Positions 32,720 to 42,790 of a DNA stretch of 64,000 nt are shown in pieces (position 1 is the stretch's first letter; each line of letters starts with the position of its first letter). Origin of the DNA: Dromiciops gliroides (Eukaryota > Chordata > Mammalia > Microbiotheria > Microbiotheriidae); contig NC_057861.1 in the NCBI RefSeq assembly GCF_019393635.1, positions 167,874,303 through 167,938,302 on the forward strand, in the 5' to 3' direction. The translations under genes were made by a program, and so were the position numbers. Below the pieces are notes generated by a model that searched no databases, was not told where the DNA came from, and saw only the letters and a list, made by a program, of their open reading frames with translations.

Positions 32720-33355
32720 TATGCTGTAAGAAACAACGATTATGAGGAATTCAGAGAATCATGGAAAGATTTATATCAGATGGTACAAAGTAAAGTAAGC
32801 AGGACATAATATATACAATAATCATAAGATATAAATAAAAAGAATGATATAATTAAATAATGTTGGTAAAACATTTCACAACAGTAGGTGTTATGTATTG
32901 CTGCTGCTGCTGAGGGTAATGATAAAACTGAATCCTATGTATGTATGCTTTTATTTATTTTGTGAGGCAATTGGGGTTAAGTGACTTTCCCAGGGTCACA
33001 CAGCTAGTAAGTGTTAAGTGTCTGAGGTCGGATTTGAACTCAGGTCCTCCTGACTCCAGGGCTAGTGCTCTATCCACTGCGCCACCTAGCTGCCCCTATC
33101 CTATGTATTTATAATGACTAAGTTTGGCCCCCTGGAGAATACATGACAAAATGTACGTCCTTTTTCATAATAAAATGGGGGACTATGAGTGGGTAACGTT
33201 GCATATGCTGTCAGTCATGGCACATATATTGATTGGTTTTGCAGAATTGCTTTTCTCCCAATATTTGTTACAAGGGGAGGCTCATTGGGGGTGGAGGGGA
33301 TATATTTGGAAAGAAATGTGATATAAAATAAAAAAGGTATCAATAAAACTTTTCA
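32720..33355 (+). mobile_element. L1-like 3' end, split by a SINE
   Basis: ATTATGCTGTAAGAAACAAC, GGAATTCAGAGAATCATGGA, then after the SINE a 3' UTR ending AATAAAACTTTTCAAAA. Confidence 0.7.
32948..33096 (-). mobile_element. A-tail tRNA SINE
   Basis: ATCCTATGTATGTA / ATCCTATGTATTTA flank it; the head is GCGCCACCTAGCTGCCCC. Confidence 0.9.
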
Positions 33356-34194
33356 AAAGCTCATTATAGCAACTTGTAAAGCAAATTAATTAGGTGATAG
33401 TGTATAAGTGTATTTGTTCAATTTTCCAGAGAGCCTGGAATACTTTTAACTTGACAGCATTGTTTTGGATCTGGCATTCCAGAGAAAAGCAACCTTAGCT
33501 CCTTATCAGTGGTGCCATGGCAATGTGAGTGAAGGGGATGTGGGGGAGGGAGACAGTGAGGAGAGACAGCATTGCAGAGGTGAAAGGTCTTGACACACGC
33601 TGATAAGTGAGTGTAGCAAAACCTTTCACGTGACGGGAGTATGTACTTGAGAATCCTTGCTCATTGGCTGGTTGCTTCCCTCATCACCCACAAATAATCC
33701 CTATTGGTCCCACTCTTTGTTTAAACTATTGCTTTGGAATGTCATTTAGCAGATGGTTAATCTATGCTAGCTTTAAAGGAATAGTCTACATTCACTTTGC
33801 TTAGTCTAATGAGAAGTGATAAATTTTCTCTGACCTGTATAGGTCTTTTAAACAACCCCAACCTAGGACATTGGAATGAGGTCACAACAATTGTGTAGTC
33901 TTCAAATTAATCTGTAAAGAGCCTGGATACACTCAGAATGATGAAGCACTTTGAGAGATAGAGATTTAAGGAGGCAAAGTATCCCTTCCACCACCCCAAA
34001 TCCCCACGGTGGGGACAGAAGTGAGATGTCTGTTGCCTGCTGAGAACAGTTGATTTCTGGAAACTCATCCTCAGCAGCATAGCTTTTAGAAAGATAAAAG
34101 TCTTCTAGGAAGGGGTTAAATAAAAGAGACAAGTTCTTGTGAAAATTTCTAAATCCTATTCAGAGGATCAAAGATTTAGAACCTTCAAGGTTTC
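33356..34194. other. Unique stretch with promoter-like motifs
   Basis: No repeat recognised; one of the longer repeat-free blocks. No coding frame of known family. See the regulatory candidate at 33520-33745. Confidence 0.45.
33520..33745. promoter_or_regulatory. Candidate regulatory cluster: E-box and two CCAAT boxes
   Basis: CACGTG at 33627-33632 is followed by TGACGGGAG. Two inverted CCAAT boxes (ATTGG) lie at 33663-33667 and 33703-33707, 40 bp apart, with TGATAAG at 33601. Such pairs occur in promoters, but chance occurrence is possible. Confidence 0.2.
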
Positions 34195-34270
34195 AACTTT
34201 CTTGTTTTATAGCTGAGGAAACTGATACTTTGAGAAGTTAAATGACTTGCCCCAAGTCACACAGGGAAGA
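34195..34270 (-). mobile_element. MIR fragment
   Basis: TATAGCTGAGGAAACTGATA, AAATGACTTGCCCCAAGTCA. Confidence 0.65.
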
Positions 34271-34489
34271 AAAGAGGAGAGCTAAGATTTTAGTTAAATG
34301 CCTATCGCTCTATAGTCAGAGCTGCCTCCCCTTCACTGTAAGACCTCATCTAAATGCCCTGGAGCTGGTTAGAAGCACAGATGCTATAGTATCATGTTTG
34401 CTGAAAATGTTGCTTCCATGTCCCCTACCTACTATAAATATGAGTCAGATCTGGGGAGCCTGAAGAAATGGAGGAGAGGACAGAGGATG

Positions 34490-34680
34490 GAAGAGTGGTT
34501 CTCAAGGACTCTTAAATTCTAACTCCATTGCTGATTTATATGACCTTTCTGGTGTTTTAGTTTTCTCAACTTTGAAATGGTCATATCTGCCTACAATCTT
34601 TCAGGAACATCATGAAGATTCATGAATTAGTGCTTGTTAAGTGCTTTGAGATCTGTAGATCTGTAGTGCAAGGCTGTGTA
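34490..34680 (+). mobile_element. MIR-like SINE, diverged
   Basis: TATATGACCTTTCTGGTGTT, GTTTTCTCAACTTTGAAATG, CTTGTTAAGTGCTTTGAGAT. Confidence 0.5.
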
Positions 34681-35144
34681 TGTGAGGGGAGGGGGTGGGG
34701 CTAAGGGTAGGGGTTGGGGAATGGAGGTGTGGGTTCCCTGATTCAGCAGCCTTCCTGAACTATAGCCAAGCACACTCTACCTTCTTTTATCTCAGCCCTG
34801 GCTTCTTTGTGTTTATATGGAGGAAGGGACAGGGAGGGAAAAAGGGTGGGGAGGCTGAGATAAAACAAGTTTGTTTAGGGATGAGTCAGAGGAAGCTCTG
34901 CTGGAGTGTTTTATTTGGGGCTGATGAATAAATTGCTCATCAGGACTTCAGTTACTCCCAGTGAGAAGGGCATGAGGTTCTCACAACTTATACAATCTGT
35001 GAAGTTAGTTATCGGTGGGGAACAGGGAACCCCTAATCACCTGAAGTCCCATTTTGAAAGGTCTAATTATAGAATGGCATTATTGGTTGGCAAGCTAGCT
35101 GTTCAAAGAGTGGTCATATTTAATGGTAAAGGAATCTTTTTATT
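34681..35144. other. No recognisable feature
   Basis: Unique, G-rich at its left edge. Confidence 0.4.
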
Positions 35145-35760
35145 TTTATTTTTTTAAATAGTTTTTTTTCCAATTACATGTAAAAACCATTTTTAACACT
35201 CACTTTAAAAATTTTTAAGTTTCGGGGCAGCTAGGTGGCACAGTGGATAAAGCAATTGCCCTGGATTCAGGAGGACCTGAGTTCAAATCCATCCACAGAC
35301 ACTTGACACTTACTAGCTGTGTGACCCTGGGCAAGTCACTTAAACCTCATTGCCCTACAAAAAAAAAATTTAAGTTCCAAATTCTCTCCTTCCATTCCAC
35401 CCCTTTTCTCTCCCTAGACTACACATGTATAATCAAGTAAGACATATTTCCATATTAACCATGTTGCTAAAGAAAACAGACAGAACCCCACCCCCCAAAT
35501 CCAAGAAAAATAAATAAAGTAACAAAAACATTCTCTGAACCGCATTCAGACTCCATCAATTCTTTCCCTGGAGTGGAATGGCATTTTTTTTATAAGTACT
35601 TCAGAATTGTCTTGGATCATCGTATTGCTGAGAATATAGTTAAATCATTCACAGTTGATCATCATATAATATTGCTGTTACTGTGTACAATGTTCTGGTT
35701 CTTCTAGCTTCACTTTGTATAACTACATGTAAGTCTTTCCAGGTTTTTCTGAAAAATGGG
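35145..35760 (-). mobile_element. L1 3' end, split by a SINE
   Basis: TTTTCCAATTACATGTAAAA, then after the SINE AAGTTCCAAATTCTCTCCTT, TTGTCTTGGATCATCGTATT, CACAGTTGATCATCATATAA and CTTTCCAGGTTTTTCTGAAA. Confidence 0.85.
35224..35367 (+). mobile_element. A-tail tRNA SINE
   Basis: Head GGGGCAGCTAGGTGGCACAG to a 9-A tail. TTTAAGTT repeats on the flanks. Confidence 0.9.
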
Positions 35761-36399
35761 AAAGGTATAACAGTTGTAAGTATCTCAATTATATTTTGAA
35801 TGAACTACATTAAAAATGAGAAATGTAGGTCAAGTTGTCCTACAGTTCCTCTATGAAAAAGTGGTTAAAAGAGTATATCCTTCTGAGCAAAATATATCAA
35901 ATTATATTATCAAATGAAATAATATAGGTATAATACTGTGCAAACCTTAAAGTGCTATATAAATATTAGTTTTTATTATATTTATAGGTATGTCTTACTT
36001 TAGAAAAAACAAACAAATTTTTTTTTAAAAACTCAGTGTTTTGCTTTTCAAAAGTGTCATCCCCTCCTCCCAAAACCTTTACCTAACATAAATTAAAGTT
36101 TAATTCCATTGACAAAGGATCAATTTCTACTGAATATTCTAGGATCATATCTCTTGTATAAAGTCTTTGGCATCCATTGGGGAGACTACAGGAGAGTCAG
36201 TCTTCCACTCTGTCCTAGATATATATCTGGTAAAGAGGTAAGTAAACTAGAATTATTACTTAGGGTCCCTTAGAATTCACATTCTAATGCTTTGATAATA
36301 GTCTTCCAAAATTTCCCAACCTAATATCTTGCAGCTAGAGCAACTGTTAATTATTTTTTAAGTACACCACTTTCCTTATCAGGTTGAGATCTAATTTCT
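35761..36399. other. Mostly unique, with a MIR tail scrap
   Basis: AAAGTGCTATATAAATATTA at about 35950-35970 is MIR-like. The rest is unassigned. Confidence 0.4.
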
Positions 36400-36990
36400 G
36401 TCTATGTAAAAAAGTGGGAAAAGTTCCAAATGCAGCTTGGAATGTGGAGCAACAAACAGATAAATAAATGGTTAAAGGATATGAATGATAAGTTTTCAAA
36501 AGAAATGTTATCTATCAACAACCATTTGAAATAATGTCCTAAATCACTAATAATAAGAGAAATATAAATTAGAACAACTCCAAGGTATCACTTTACAAAT
36601 CCAGCAAATTGACAAACATGACAAAAGAAAGAAATAGTGATGTTTCAGGGGGCAGTGGAACCGGTATACTAATAAACTGGACCATTTCATAGCTCTACCA
36701 ATAACCATATTTTGAAAAACTATGATACAAAAGTCAACAAACTGTTTTTAACTTTTGATCCAAAGATTCCACTACTGGGACTATGTTTCTTTGAGGTCAA
36801 AGGCAAAAAATGAGGATTCCATATATTAAAATATTCATGACAGCACTTTTTATATTAGAGACAAAGAAAATGCCCACTGATTGAGGAATGGCTGAACAAA
36901 CTGTGGTATATTAGTCTAATGGATTATTATTACATTTAAGAAACAATGAATTAAGAAATAGCAAATATAAGGAATTCAGAGAAACATGGA
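36400..36990 (+). mobile_element. L1 ORF2 3' region, left part of an interrupted copy
   Basis: CAAAGGATATGAATGATAAG-like order, CCATTTGAAATAATGTCCTA, GGTATCACTTTACAAATCC, ATTCCACTACTGGGACTATG and GAGGAATGGCTGAACAAACT. Resumes at 37740. Confidence 0.8.
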
Positions 36991-37116
36991 TTAAAAAAAA
37001 CATGTATTAAGCACTAACTATTCAGGAACACTATGCTAAGTATTGGAGACACAAATACAAAAGGAAAGATAGTCCCTCCTTTCAAGAAGATTACATTCTA
37101 ACGGGTGAGACAAAAC

Positions 37117-37118
37117 AC

Positions 37119-37204
<86 letters not shown>
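37117..37204. repeat. (GA)n microsatellite
   Basis: About 88 bp of GA dinucleotides with one AAAG interruption, ending GCGCGAG. Confidence 0.98.
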
Positions 37205-37208
<4 letters not shown>

Positions 37209-37373
37209 AGCAATGGTGGACTGGGAGAGCCATTTTGGTCCCAAAAATTACAGGGACAGTGAATGAGACCATAAGGGAGTAGATTGACAGAGCTCATCCA
37301 AGTACAATAGCAAAGTTGATTTTATCATAATTCATGGTTCCAGAATTGGAGGAATGTAGGGAGGATGGATAGA

Positions 37374-37740
37374 TAGTTGTTAAGGTTATGGAAGAAGGGA
37401 CCAGAAAAGAGAGATTGAAGTGAAGCGTGGCAGTGACTTTCCTAAAATTGTGGTTTAGTCAGTCACTCATTAGATCAGGGCCCCACTGTAAAAGTTCCTC
37501 CAGGGATTGTTCTCTGGTATTGCTGCAAGGTGATTGGTGAAGAGGTTGTGGAAGAGGTGTCCAGAGAGGAGGAAGTGAAATGAAGTTGGCTGGGGATTCC
37601 TGAAATAGTGGTCTGAGAGGTAGTTACCAATTAGAAGAGCTGGGTCCAGGGCAGAAATTCCTCCAGGGCACAGTTTCTGGTGTGAACAACAGATAGTTGG
37701 TGAGATTATGAAGGGGGGTGGGGGTGACTAGAAAGGAGGG
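37374..37740. repeat. Imperfect ~160 bp tandem repeat, about 2.3 units
   Basis: Units begin near 37374, 37530 and 37694. Each shows GTTATGGAAGAAGGGACCAG / GTTGTGGAAGAGGTGTCCAG / ATTATGAAGGGGGG, then GTGAAG/GTGAAA, and TTCCTCCAGGG with TCTCTGGT/TTTCTGGT. Confidence 0.75.
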
Positions 37741-38240
37741 AAGACATATGAGTTGATGCAGAAGGGAGTAAGCAAATCCAGGAAAATAACATACACAGTG
37801 ACTATAACAATGTCATTATTTTATTTATTTATTTATTTATTTTAGTGAGGCAATTGGGGTTAAGTGACTTGCCCAGGGTCACACAGCTAGTAATTGTTAA
37901 GTGTCTGAGGCTGGATTTGAACTCAGGTCCTCCTGACTCCAGGGCCGGTGCTCTATCCACTGTGCCACCTAGCCGCCCCCCAATGTTATTATTTTTAAAA
38001 AATTGAAGCTGTATATACAAATGAGTGATCTTGGACCTGGAAAAGAGATGAAGAACTTTTCTTGAAGAAGTGAGAGACTTTGGGTGAGACATTTTATATA
38101 AACTGTCAAAGTTTTGTATTGATTGGATTTGCTTAATTGTTTTCTCTGTTACAAGGTATAAAGCTCACTGGTTGTGTGTTGATATCTTGAAATTATTGTA
38201 ATGTAAAAACAAAAAGCACTAATAAAATTTCTTTAAAAAT
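37740..38240 (+). mobile_element. L1 3' end, right part of the interrupted copy
   Basis: ATGAGTTGATGCAGAAGGGA, GTAAGCAAATCCAGGAAAAT and a 3' UTR to AATAAAATTTCTTTAAAAAT. Confidence 0.8.
37823..37980 (-). mobile_element. A-tail SINE with (TTTA)n tail
   Basis: CAATGTCATTATTTTA and CAATGTTATTATTTTT flank it. The tail is TTTATTTATT. Confidence 0.9.
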
Positions 38241-38329
38241 AGGAAAAATTGCCTCAAATTACTACTAATAAAAGAACCACAAACTTTAAGACTCTGAATT
38301 TTCACTTCACACACTTTAAAGTGGCAAAG

Positions 38330-38711
38330 ATGCCATACTTTTTGATTGGACTCATGATTTTTGTCAATGTAGGGAGCTCCTTAATGAGAAACTTGACCAA
38401 GATTCTTTCCATAACTTACAGTCCTAAAGTTGCCTGAATTAAGACTTTTTTTTTGGTGGGGCAATTGGGGTTAAGTGACTTGCCCAGGGTCACACAGCTA
38501 GTAAGTGTCAAGTGTCTAAGGTTGGATTGAACTCAGGTCCTCCTGAATCCAGGGCCAGTACTTTATCCACTGTGCCACCTAGCTGCCCCAACTGAATTAA
38601 GACTTTTAAATGATCTGTCTGGGGTTACACAGTCTGTATGACTCAAAATGGGAACCAGGACTTCCTCATTCCAAGGCTAGCTCTCTAGTCACCATGCTCC
38701 ACTGCTTTTCA
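38330..38711 (-). mobile_element. MIR-related old element, split by a SINE
   Basis: GATCTGTCTGGGGTTACACA, GGGAACCAGGACTTCCTCAT and CTCTCTAGTCACCATGC are the inverted MIR-type order. The left half is AT-rich and diverged. Confidence 0.5.
38448..38593 (-). mobile_element. A-tail tRNA SINE
   Basis: A 14-bp target duplication GAATTAAGACTTTT at 38434-38447 and 38594-38607. Confidence 0.95.
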
Positions 38712-38918
38712 GGAAAAATGATAAATGATGGAAATGGTCAGTGTTGGAGAGGTTCTGGGAGGAAAGACACAACCCACTTTTGATGGAGCTGCGTAGTGTC
38801 ATTAAACTATACATACCCTTTGTCCCAGTGATCCAACAACTCAGTATATGCTACAAAGAGGACAAAGACCAAAAGACAAACCCCATATATACCTGGATAT
38901 TCATAGTAATACTTTGTA

Positions 38919-38922
<4 letters not shown>
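38712..38922 (+). mobile_element. L1 ORF2 3' region, left part
   Basis: GGAAATGGTCAGTGTTGGAG, TGATCCAACAACTCAGTATA, ACCTGGATATTCATAGTAAT. It resumes at about 39440. Confidence 0.75.

Positions 38923-39000
<78 letters not shown>
38922..39000. repeat. (GA)n microsatellite
   Basis: About 78 bp of uninterrupted GA dinucleotides. Confidence 0.98.
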
Positions 39001-39002
<2 letters not shown>

Positions 39003-39439
39003 CAAAAACTAATGACTACAACCCCACCTGAGAGATGGGACTCTCACTCACATATTACTGCTGAGTGCTGAGTCCATCATCCTATGGATATGTGACTCAG
39101 TCACAAGGTGAGGTGGGCTGTGAGTGTGCCTGGAGTGGGTATGATGTAGAAGTGGGTGTGCCTGGGGTGGGGATAGGGGGATTTTCCCAATAGTACCTAT
39201 TCAGCTACTTCTGTGAGTGCATGGGTAGCACTGGATAGGTTATAACTGCCTTGAGGGGCCCAAGTTTAGAAAGGGGAAGCTAGGAGCTAATGGGGCAGTG
39301 TTGAAGTTTAAAGGTAGTTGCAGTTGTGTTGGAAAAAAGCCCCAAGATTGACTATTTCAGGGAAGGTGTAGTGACTCAGCTTCCTACCTACTGATCCCCC
39401 CCCCCCGCCCCCCAGCCAGTTCCCTACTTTAGGCACTAC
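39001..39439 (+). repeat. Unclassified repeat C, copy 2, inside L1
   Basis: The part 39120-39400 matches the inverse of 9546-9800 (GTGGGTGTGCCTGGGGTGGG, GGGGGATTTTCC, AGGAGCTAATGGGGC, GTGTTGGAAAAAAGCC). A C-run follows at 39398-39413. Confidence 0.55.
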
Positions 39440-39610
39440 TCCAATCAATGAGGAATATAAGGAATTCAGAGAAACATACAAAAACATATGGAACTAATTA
39501 AGAACAAAGTGAGTAGAATAAGGAAACTGTGGTAGAGAAACAATCTTTCAGTAAATAAATTAGGTAAAATAAAATAAAAAGAAAGTGAAGCACTTCTGAG
39601 TAGTAATGTG
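39440..39610 (+). mobile_element. L1 3' region, right part
   Basis: GGAATTCAGAGAAACATACA, GAACAAAGTGAGTAGAATAA. Confidence 0.65.
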
Positions 39611-39839
39611 TGAGTAAGGGTCCCATCTCCTGGTTACTGTTCTGGGACAAACAGAGTGAATCTCACAAGAGTAACAGGCATAGATGGGTTATGTTTTTCA
39701 GCATAGGCATCATTACATTATCTTTCTCCCCAAACCCACCCTTCTTCCAAACAGCTTTCTTAGTATTATGTACATCATCATCTTTTTCCCTCCCCTATGT
39801 TTGCAGCCTTAGCAAATGGCTGTTAGGGGAGAAGCCAGT
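39611..39839. other. Unassigned open stretch
   Basis: A 117-codon plus-strand open stretch (39610-39963) runs into MIR sequence and shows no family, so I reject it as a gene. Confidence 0.3.
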
Positions 39840-40035
39840 GGGAGCTGTTGGGTTGTGTCTCACTGTAATTATTGACTGGCTGTATGAACTTGGGCAAGCC
39901 TCGGGCAATGTTCTATTGATCATATGTTCCCTGTTTCACCTAAATGAGGTACTCTCAATGTAAAAATACTTGGAGTTCCCTACAATAAAGAACCCATAAA
40001 ATTATTAGTATTATCTTCATTGATATCATTAAAAG
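39840..40035 (+). mobile_element. MIR-like SINE, diverged
   Basis: GACTGGCTGTATGAACTTGG, GTTTCACCTAAATGAGGTAC, AAATTATTAGTATTATCTTC. Confidence 0.5.
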
Positions 40036-40535
40036 CATCTCTATATAACTGTGTAAATTGTATGGGAATCATAAAATGAATTCTAATTTGCTGAAGTTCA
40101 TCTTTATCCCAGGCAAAGGATGACCAATACTCCTGAGCCCTTACTCTACAACTACACCATATGGATGATCTGCTTGCTATGGTTCATTTCACCTGGTCAT
40201 AAGTTTGGGTCACAATTTGATTATTATTGATACTATCTCTACTGGAAGTGCAGAATGTTTTCTGGTAATCTGGCATAACATTGCTCAATGGTACATTGAC
40301 ATTGTTTTTTAATTGGGCGATAATAACAGGTTTTGTTATTACTATCATTATTGTCATCCTTATTGAATCATAGAATGTTAGAATTGGAAGACACATTGGA
40401 GATCATCTAACTCAACTTTGTTTTACTCTGTATTCCTCTATCCCCATCCCTAGGAAACAGACAGGGAGCTTAACTGGTACAATTCAGATAAGCATTACTA
40501 GGCAGGATCTGGCCTCAGCTTTATCACTGCTTAAT
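40036..40535. other. Mostly unique DNA
   Basis: A common mammalian MIR-like phrase (AATCATAGAATGTTAGAATT, GAGATCATCTAACTCAACTT) lies at 40366-40420. Otherwise nothing recognised. Confidence 0.4.
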
Positions 40536-40538
40536 TTT

Positions 40539-40632
<94 letters not shown>

Positions 40633-40741
40633 TTCCTTCCTTCCTTCCTTCCTTCCTTCCTTCCTTCCTTCCTTCCTTCCTTCCTTCCTTCCTTCCTTCC
40701 TTCCTTCCTTCCTTCCTTCCTTCCTTCCTTCCTTCCTTCCT

Positions 40742-40788
<47 letters not shown>

Positions 40789-40855
40789 TTTGTGGGGCAA
40801 TGAGGGTTAAGTGACTTGCCCAGAATCACACAGCTAGTTAAGTGTCAAGTGTCCC
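40536..40855 (-). mobile_element. Truncated A-tail SINE with a long (TTTC)n(TTCC)n(TC)n tail
   Basis: About 250 bp of pyrimidine repeats (40539-40785) pass into GTGGGGCAATGAGGGTTAAG, the SINE 3' part. The head is missing after 40855. Confidence 0.9.
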
Positions 40856-41019
40856 AGGGAAATCTCTGCCTGTTTTCTCTTAATTGGGTGTCACATTCTC
40901 CAAACTAGACTGCTGTATTTGAAGAATGAGGAAACTGAGGCCCACATTAATAATGACTTTTTATTGTGCTTTCATGATAATTAAATTCTCTACTTAGATT
41001 TTTTTAAATTTAATTTTAA

Positions 41020-41162
41020 ATTTTTTTGCAGGGCAATGAGGGTTAAGTGACTTGCCCAGGGTCACACAGCTAGTAAGTGTCAAATGTTTGAAACTGGATT
41101 TGAACTCAGGTCCTCCTGAATCCAGGGTCAGTGCTTTATCCACTTTTCCACCTAGCTGCCCC
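41020..41162 (-). mobile_element. A-tail SINE, first of a tandem pair
   Basis: It shares the unusual run GTCAAATGTTTGAAACTGGA with the next copy. The head is TTCCACCTAGCTGCCCC. Confidence 0.9.
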
Positions 41163-41164
41163 CT

Positions 41165-41318
41165 GGATTTTTTTTTTTTGGCGGGGCAATGAGGGTTAAG
41201 TGACTTGCCCAGGGTCACACAGCTAGTAAGTGTCAAATGTTTGAAACTGGATTTGAACTCAGGTCCTCCTGAATCCAGGACTAGTGCTTTATCCACTGCT
41301 CCACCTAGCTGCCCCACC
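41165..41318 (-). mobile_element. A-tail SINE, second of a tandem pair
   Basis: Same orientation and same private substitutions as 41020-41162; the T-tail starts directly after that copy. Confidence 0.9.
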
Positions 41319-41379
41319 TAGATTTGTTTTTTAAAGGGACCTTTTTCCTCTTTAGGCATATTAAATTGGAGATTACAAA

Positions 41380-41490
41380 GGAAAAAATATACATATATAA
41401 ACCTTTATATAATATACATATATTTACATATGCATACATATATACACACATATATTATCCTTATATGATAGAGAGATAGAGAGAGATTGA
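41380..41490. repeat. TA/CA/GA-rich simple sequence
   Basis: ATACATATATAAACC, CATATATACACACATATATT, then GAGAGATAGAGAGAG up to the LTR. Confidence 0.85.
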
Positions 41491-41493
41491 GAG

Positions 41494-42062
41494 TGTGGTA
41501 AAAATTATTTATGGTATAGGCAGCTTTTGAACGACCTCCCCTTTTGGGGGAGAAAAGATTGAATGCTCCCTGAAGGGAGGTTAGAGGGCACTTCTGGAAT
41601 GCTAGCTCTCAAGTCACTTCCAGAACGCTAGTTCACTCTCTGTCTGGGAACTGCTGTCCTGGTGGTGTGCAAGCAACCTTAGACTGGCGGGCTGTTCAGA
41701 TGTTGGGTGAGTTAATGATGGAAAACCCTAAATTCCTTTGAACTAGCTTGATGGGAAAACGGTCTGGGGATTGCATAGGCTAAGTTTAGAGTTAAGAATA
41801 TCTGTATTTCTATTTCCTATTTCCTTATCTTTGATTTTTATTAGTTTCACCTTTGTTGTTTAATTAATTCCCAAGTAATAAAATCTGATCCTTTTGTGAA
41901 CTAAAGCTTAGAGGCTCCTTTTTTGTTGACCTGGGAGAAATATCTAAAAAGGGCAGTTCAGAAGGGAGGGTTAAACCTAAAAGGTCCCTCATATTTCCGG
42001 GACCCCAATATTAAGGCGAGTCACCCAAATAATGCTCCATATATCAAATTTTGGCCCTCACA
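41494..42062 (+). mobile_element. Solo LTR (class I-like ERV fossil), about 569 bp
   Basis: It starts TGTGGTAAAAATTA and ends TTTTGGCCCTCACA. The 4-bp target duplication AGAG (41490-41493 and 42063-42066) suits class I ERVs but lies in GA-rich DNA. An AATAAA lies near 41877. No internal region remains. The 3' end resembles the LTR at 60653-61214. Confidence 0.75.
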
Positions 42063-42162
42063 AGAGAGAGATAGAAATAGAGAAATACCTTTTTTCCCCC
42101 TGAGAAATTGCACGGTTTAGAGATTTCTAAATCTTTATTCAAAAGATCTTGGGCATAAATCT

Positions 42163-42377
42163 GTGGGGCAGCTAGGGTGGCACAGAGGATAAAGAACTGT
42201 CCCTGAATTCAGGAGGACCTGAGTTCAAATCCGACTTCAAACACTTGACACTTACTAGCTGTGTGACCCTGGGCAAGTCACTTGACCTTCATTGCCCCAC
42301 AAAATAAATGAATGAATGAATGAGCAAATAAATAAATAAATAAACAAATAAATGAATGAATGAATAAATAAATAAAT
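42163..42377 (+). mobile_element. A-tail SINE with (AATG)n/(AAAT)n tail
   Basis: A 22-bp target duplication with one mismatch lies at 42141-42162 and 42378-42399 (core CATAAATCT). The tail expanded to about 75 bp of AAATGAATG/AAATA. Confidence 0.95.
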
Positions 42378-42399
42378 AAAAGATCTTGGACATAAATCT

Positions 42400-42790
42400 C
42401 ACCTCTGCCATTTTATGGCCTTGGATATGTGACAACTTCTCTGGGCCTCAGTTTCCTCATCTATAAGGTAAGGAAAATAATACTTTGAAGAGGAAGCCTG
42501 GCATAGTGAATAGAAAGCTGGCTTCAGAATCAGGAAGACAAGTTGAAGTCCTTTCTCTGACACCTCTCTACTGGATTTGTGACCCTGAGCAAGTCACTTA
42601 ACATCTGCACTAGGAAAGGAAGTTTTTTCACCGGGAATTCCCGTTACTGAAGAAATCACAGGTCCAGCCCAATAAAATAGACAAATAATACTAATACGAT
42701 CAGTACTACATACTACACAGGGTTGTTGTGAGGCTAAAAAGATATAATGTATATAAAGTGCTTTGTAGCTATTTAAACGTGTTATTTTAT
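42400..42790 (+). mobile_element. MIR-type sequence, at least two adjoining pieces
   Basis: GGGCCTCAGTTTCCTCATCT (42440-42460), then GGCATAGTGAATAGAAAGCT and TGTGACCCTGAGCAAGTCAC, then GGGTTGTTGTGAGGCTAAAA and AAAGTGCTTTGTAGC. Confidence 0.65.

Larger units (their letters stand above)
36990..37740. mobile_element. Unclassified ~750 bp insertion inside L1
   Basis: It opens with an L2-like phrase (AAGCACTAACTATTCAGGAA, CCTCCTTTCAAGAAGATTAC). A (GA)n tract, a unique block and tandem units follow. I do not know the family. Confidence 0.5.

Noticed and set aside
36990-37120. Reading the L1 insertion opening as an ordinary L2 end
   Set aside because: The L2-like phrase covers only about 110 bp and cannot explain the tandem units and unique block that follow.
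39610-39963. 117-codon plus-strand open frame
   Set aside because: It overlaps MIR sequence, has no recognisable family and lacks any supporting exon structure.
40524-40829. Open frames rich in KER and GRKE repeats
   Set aside because: Translations of the TTTC/TTCC/TC microsatellite.
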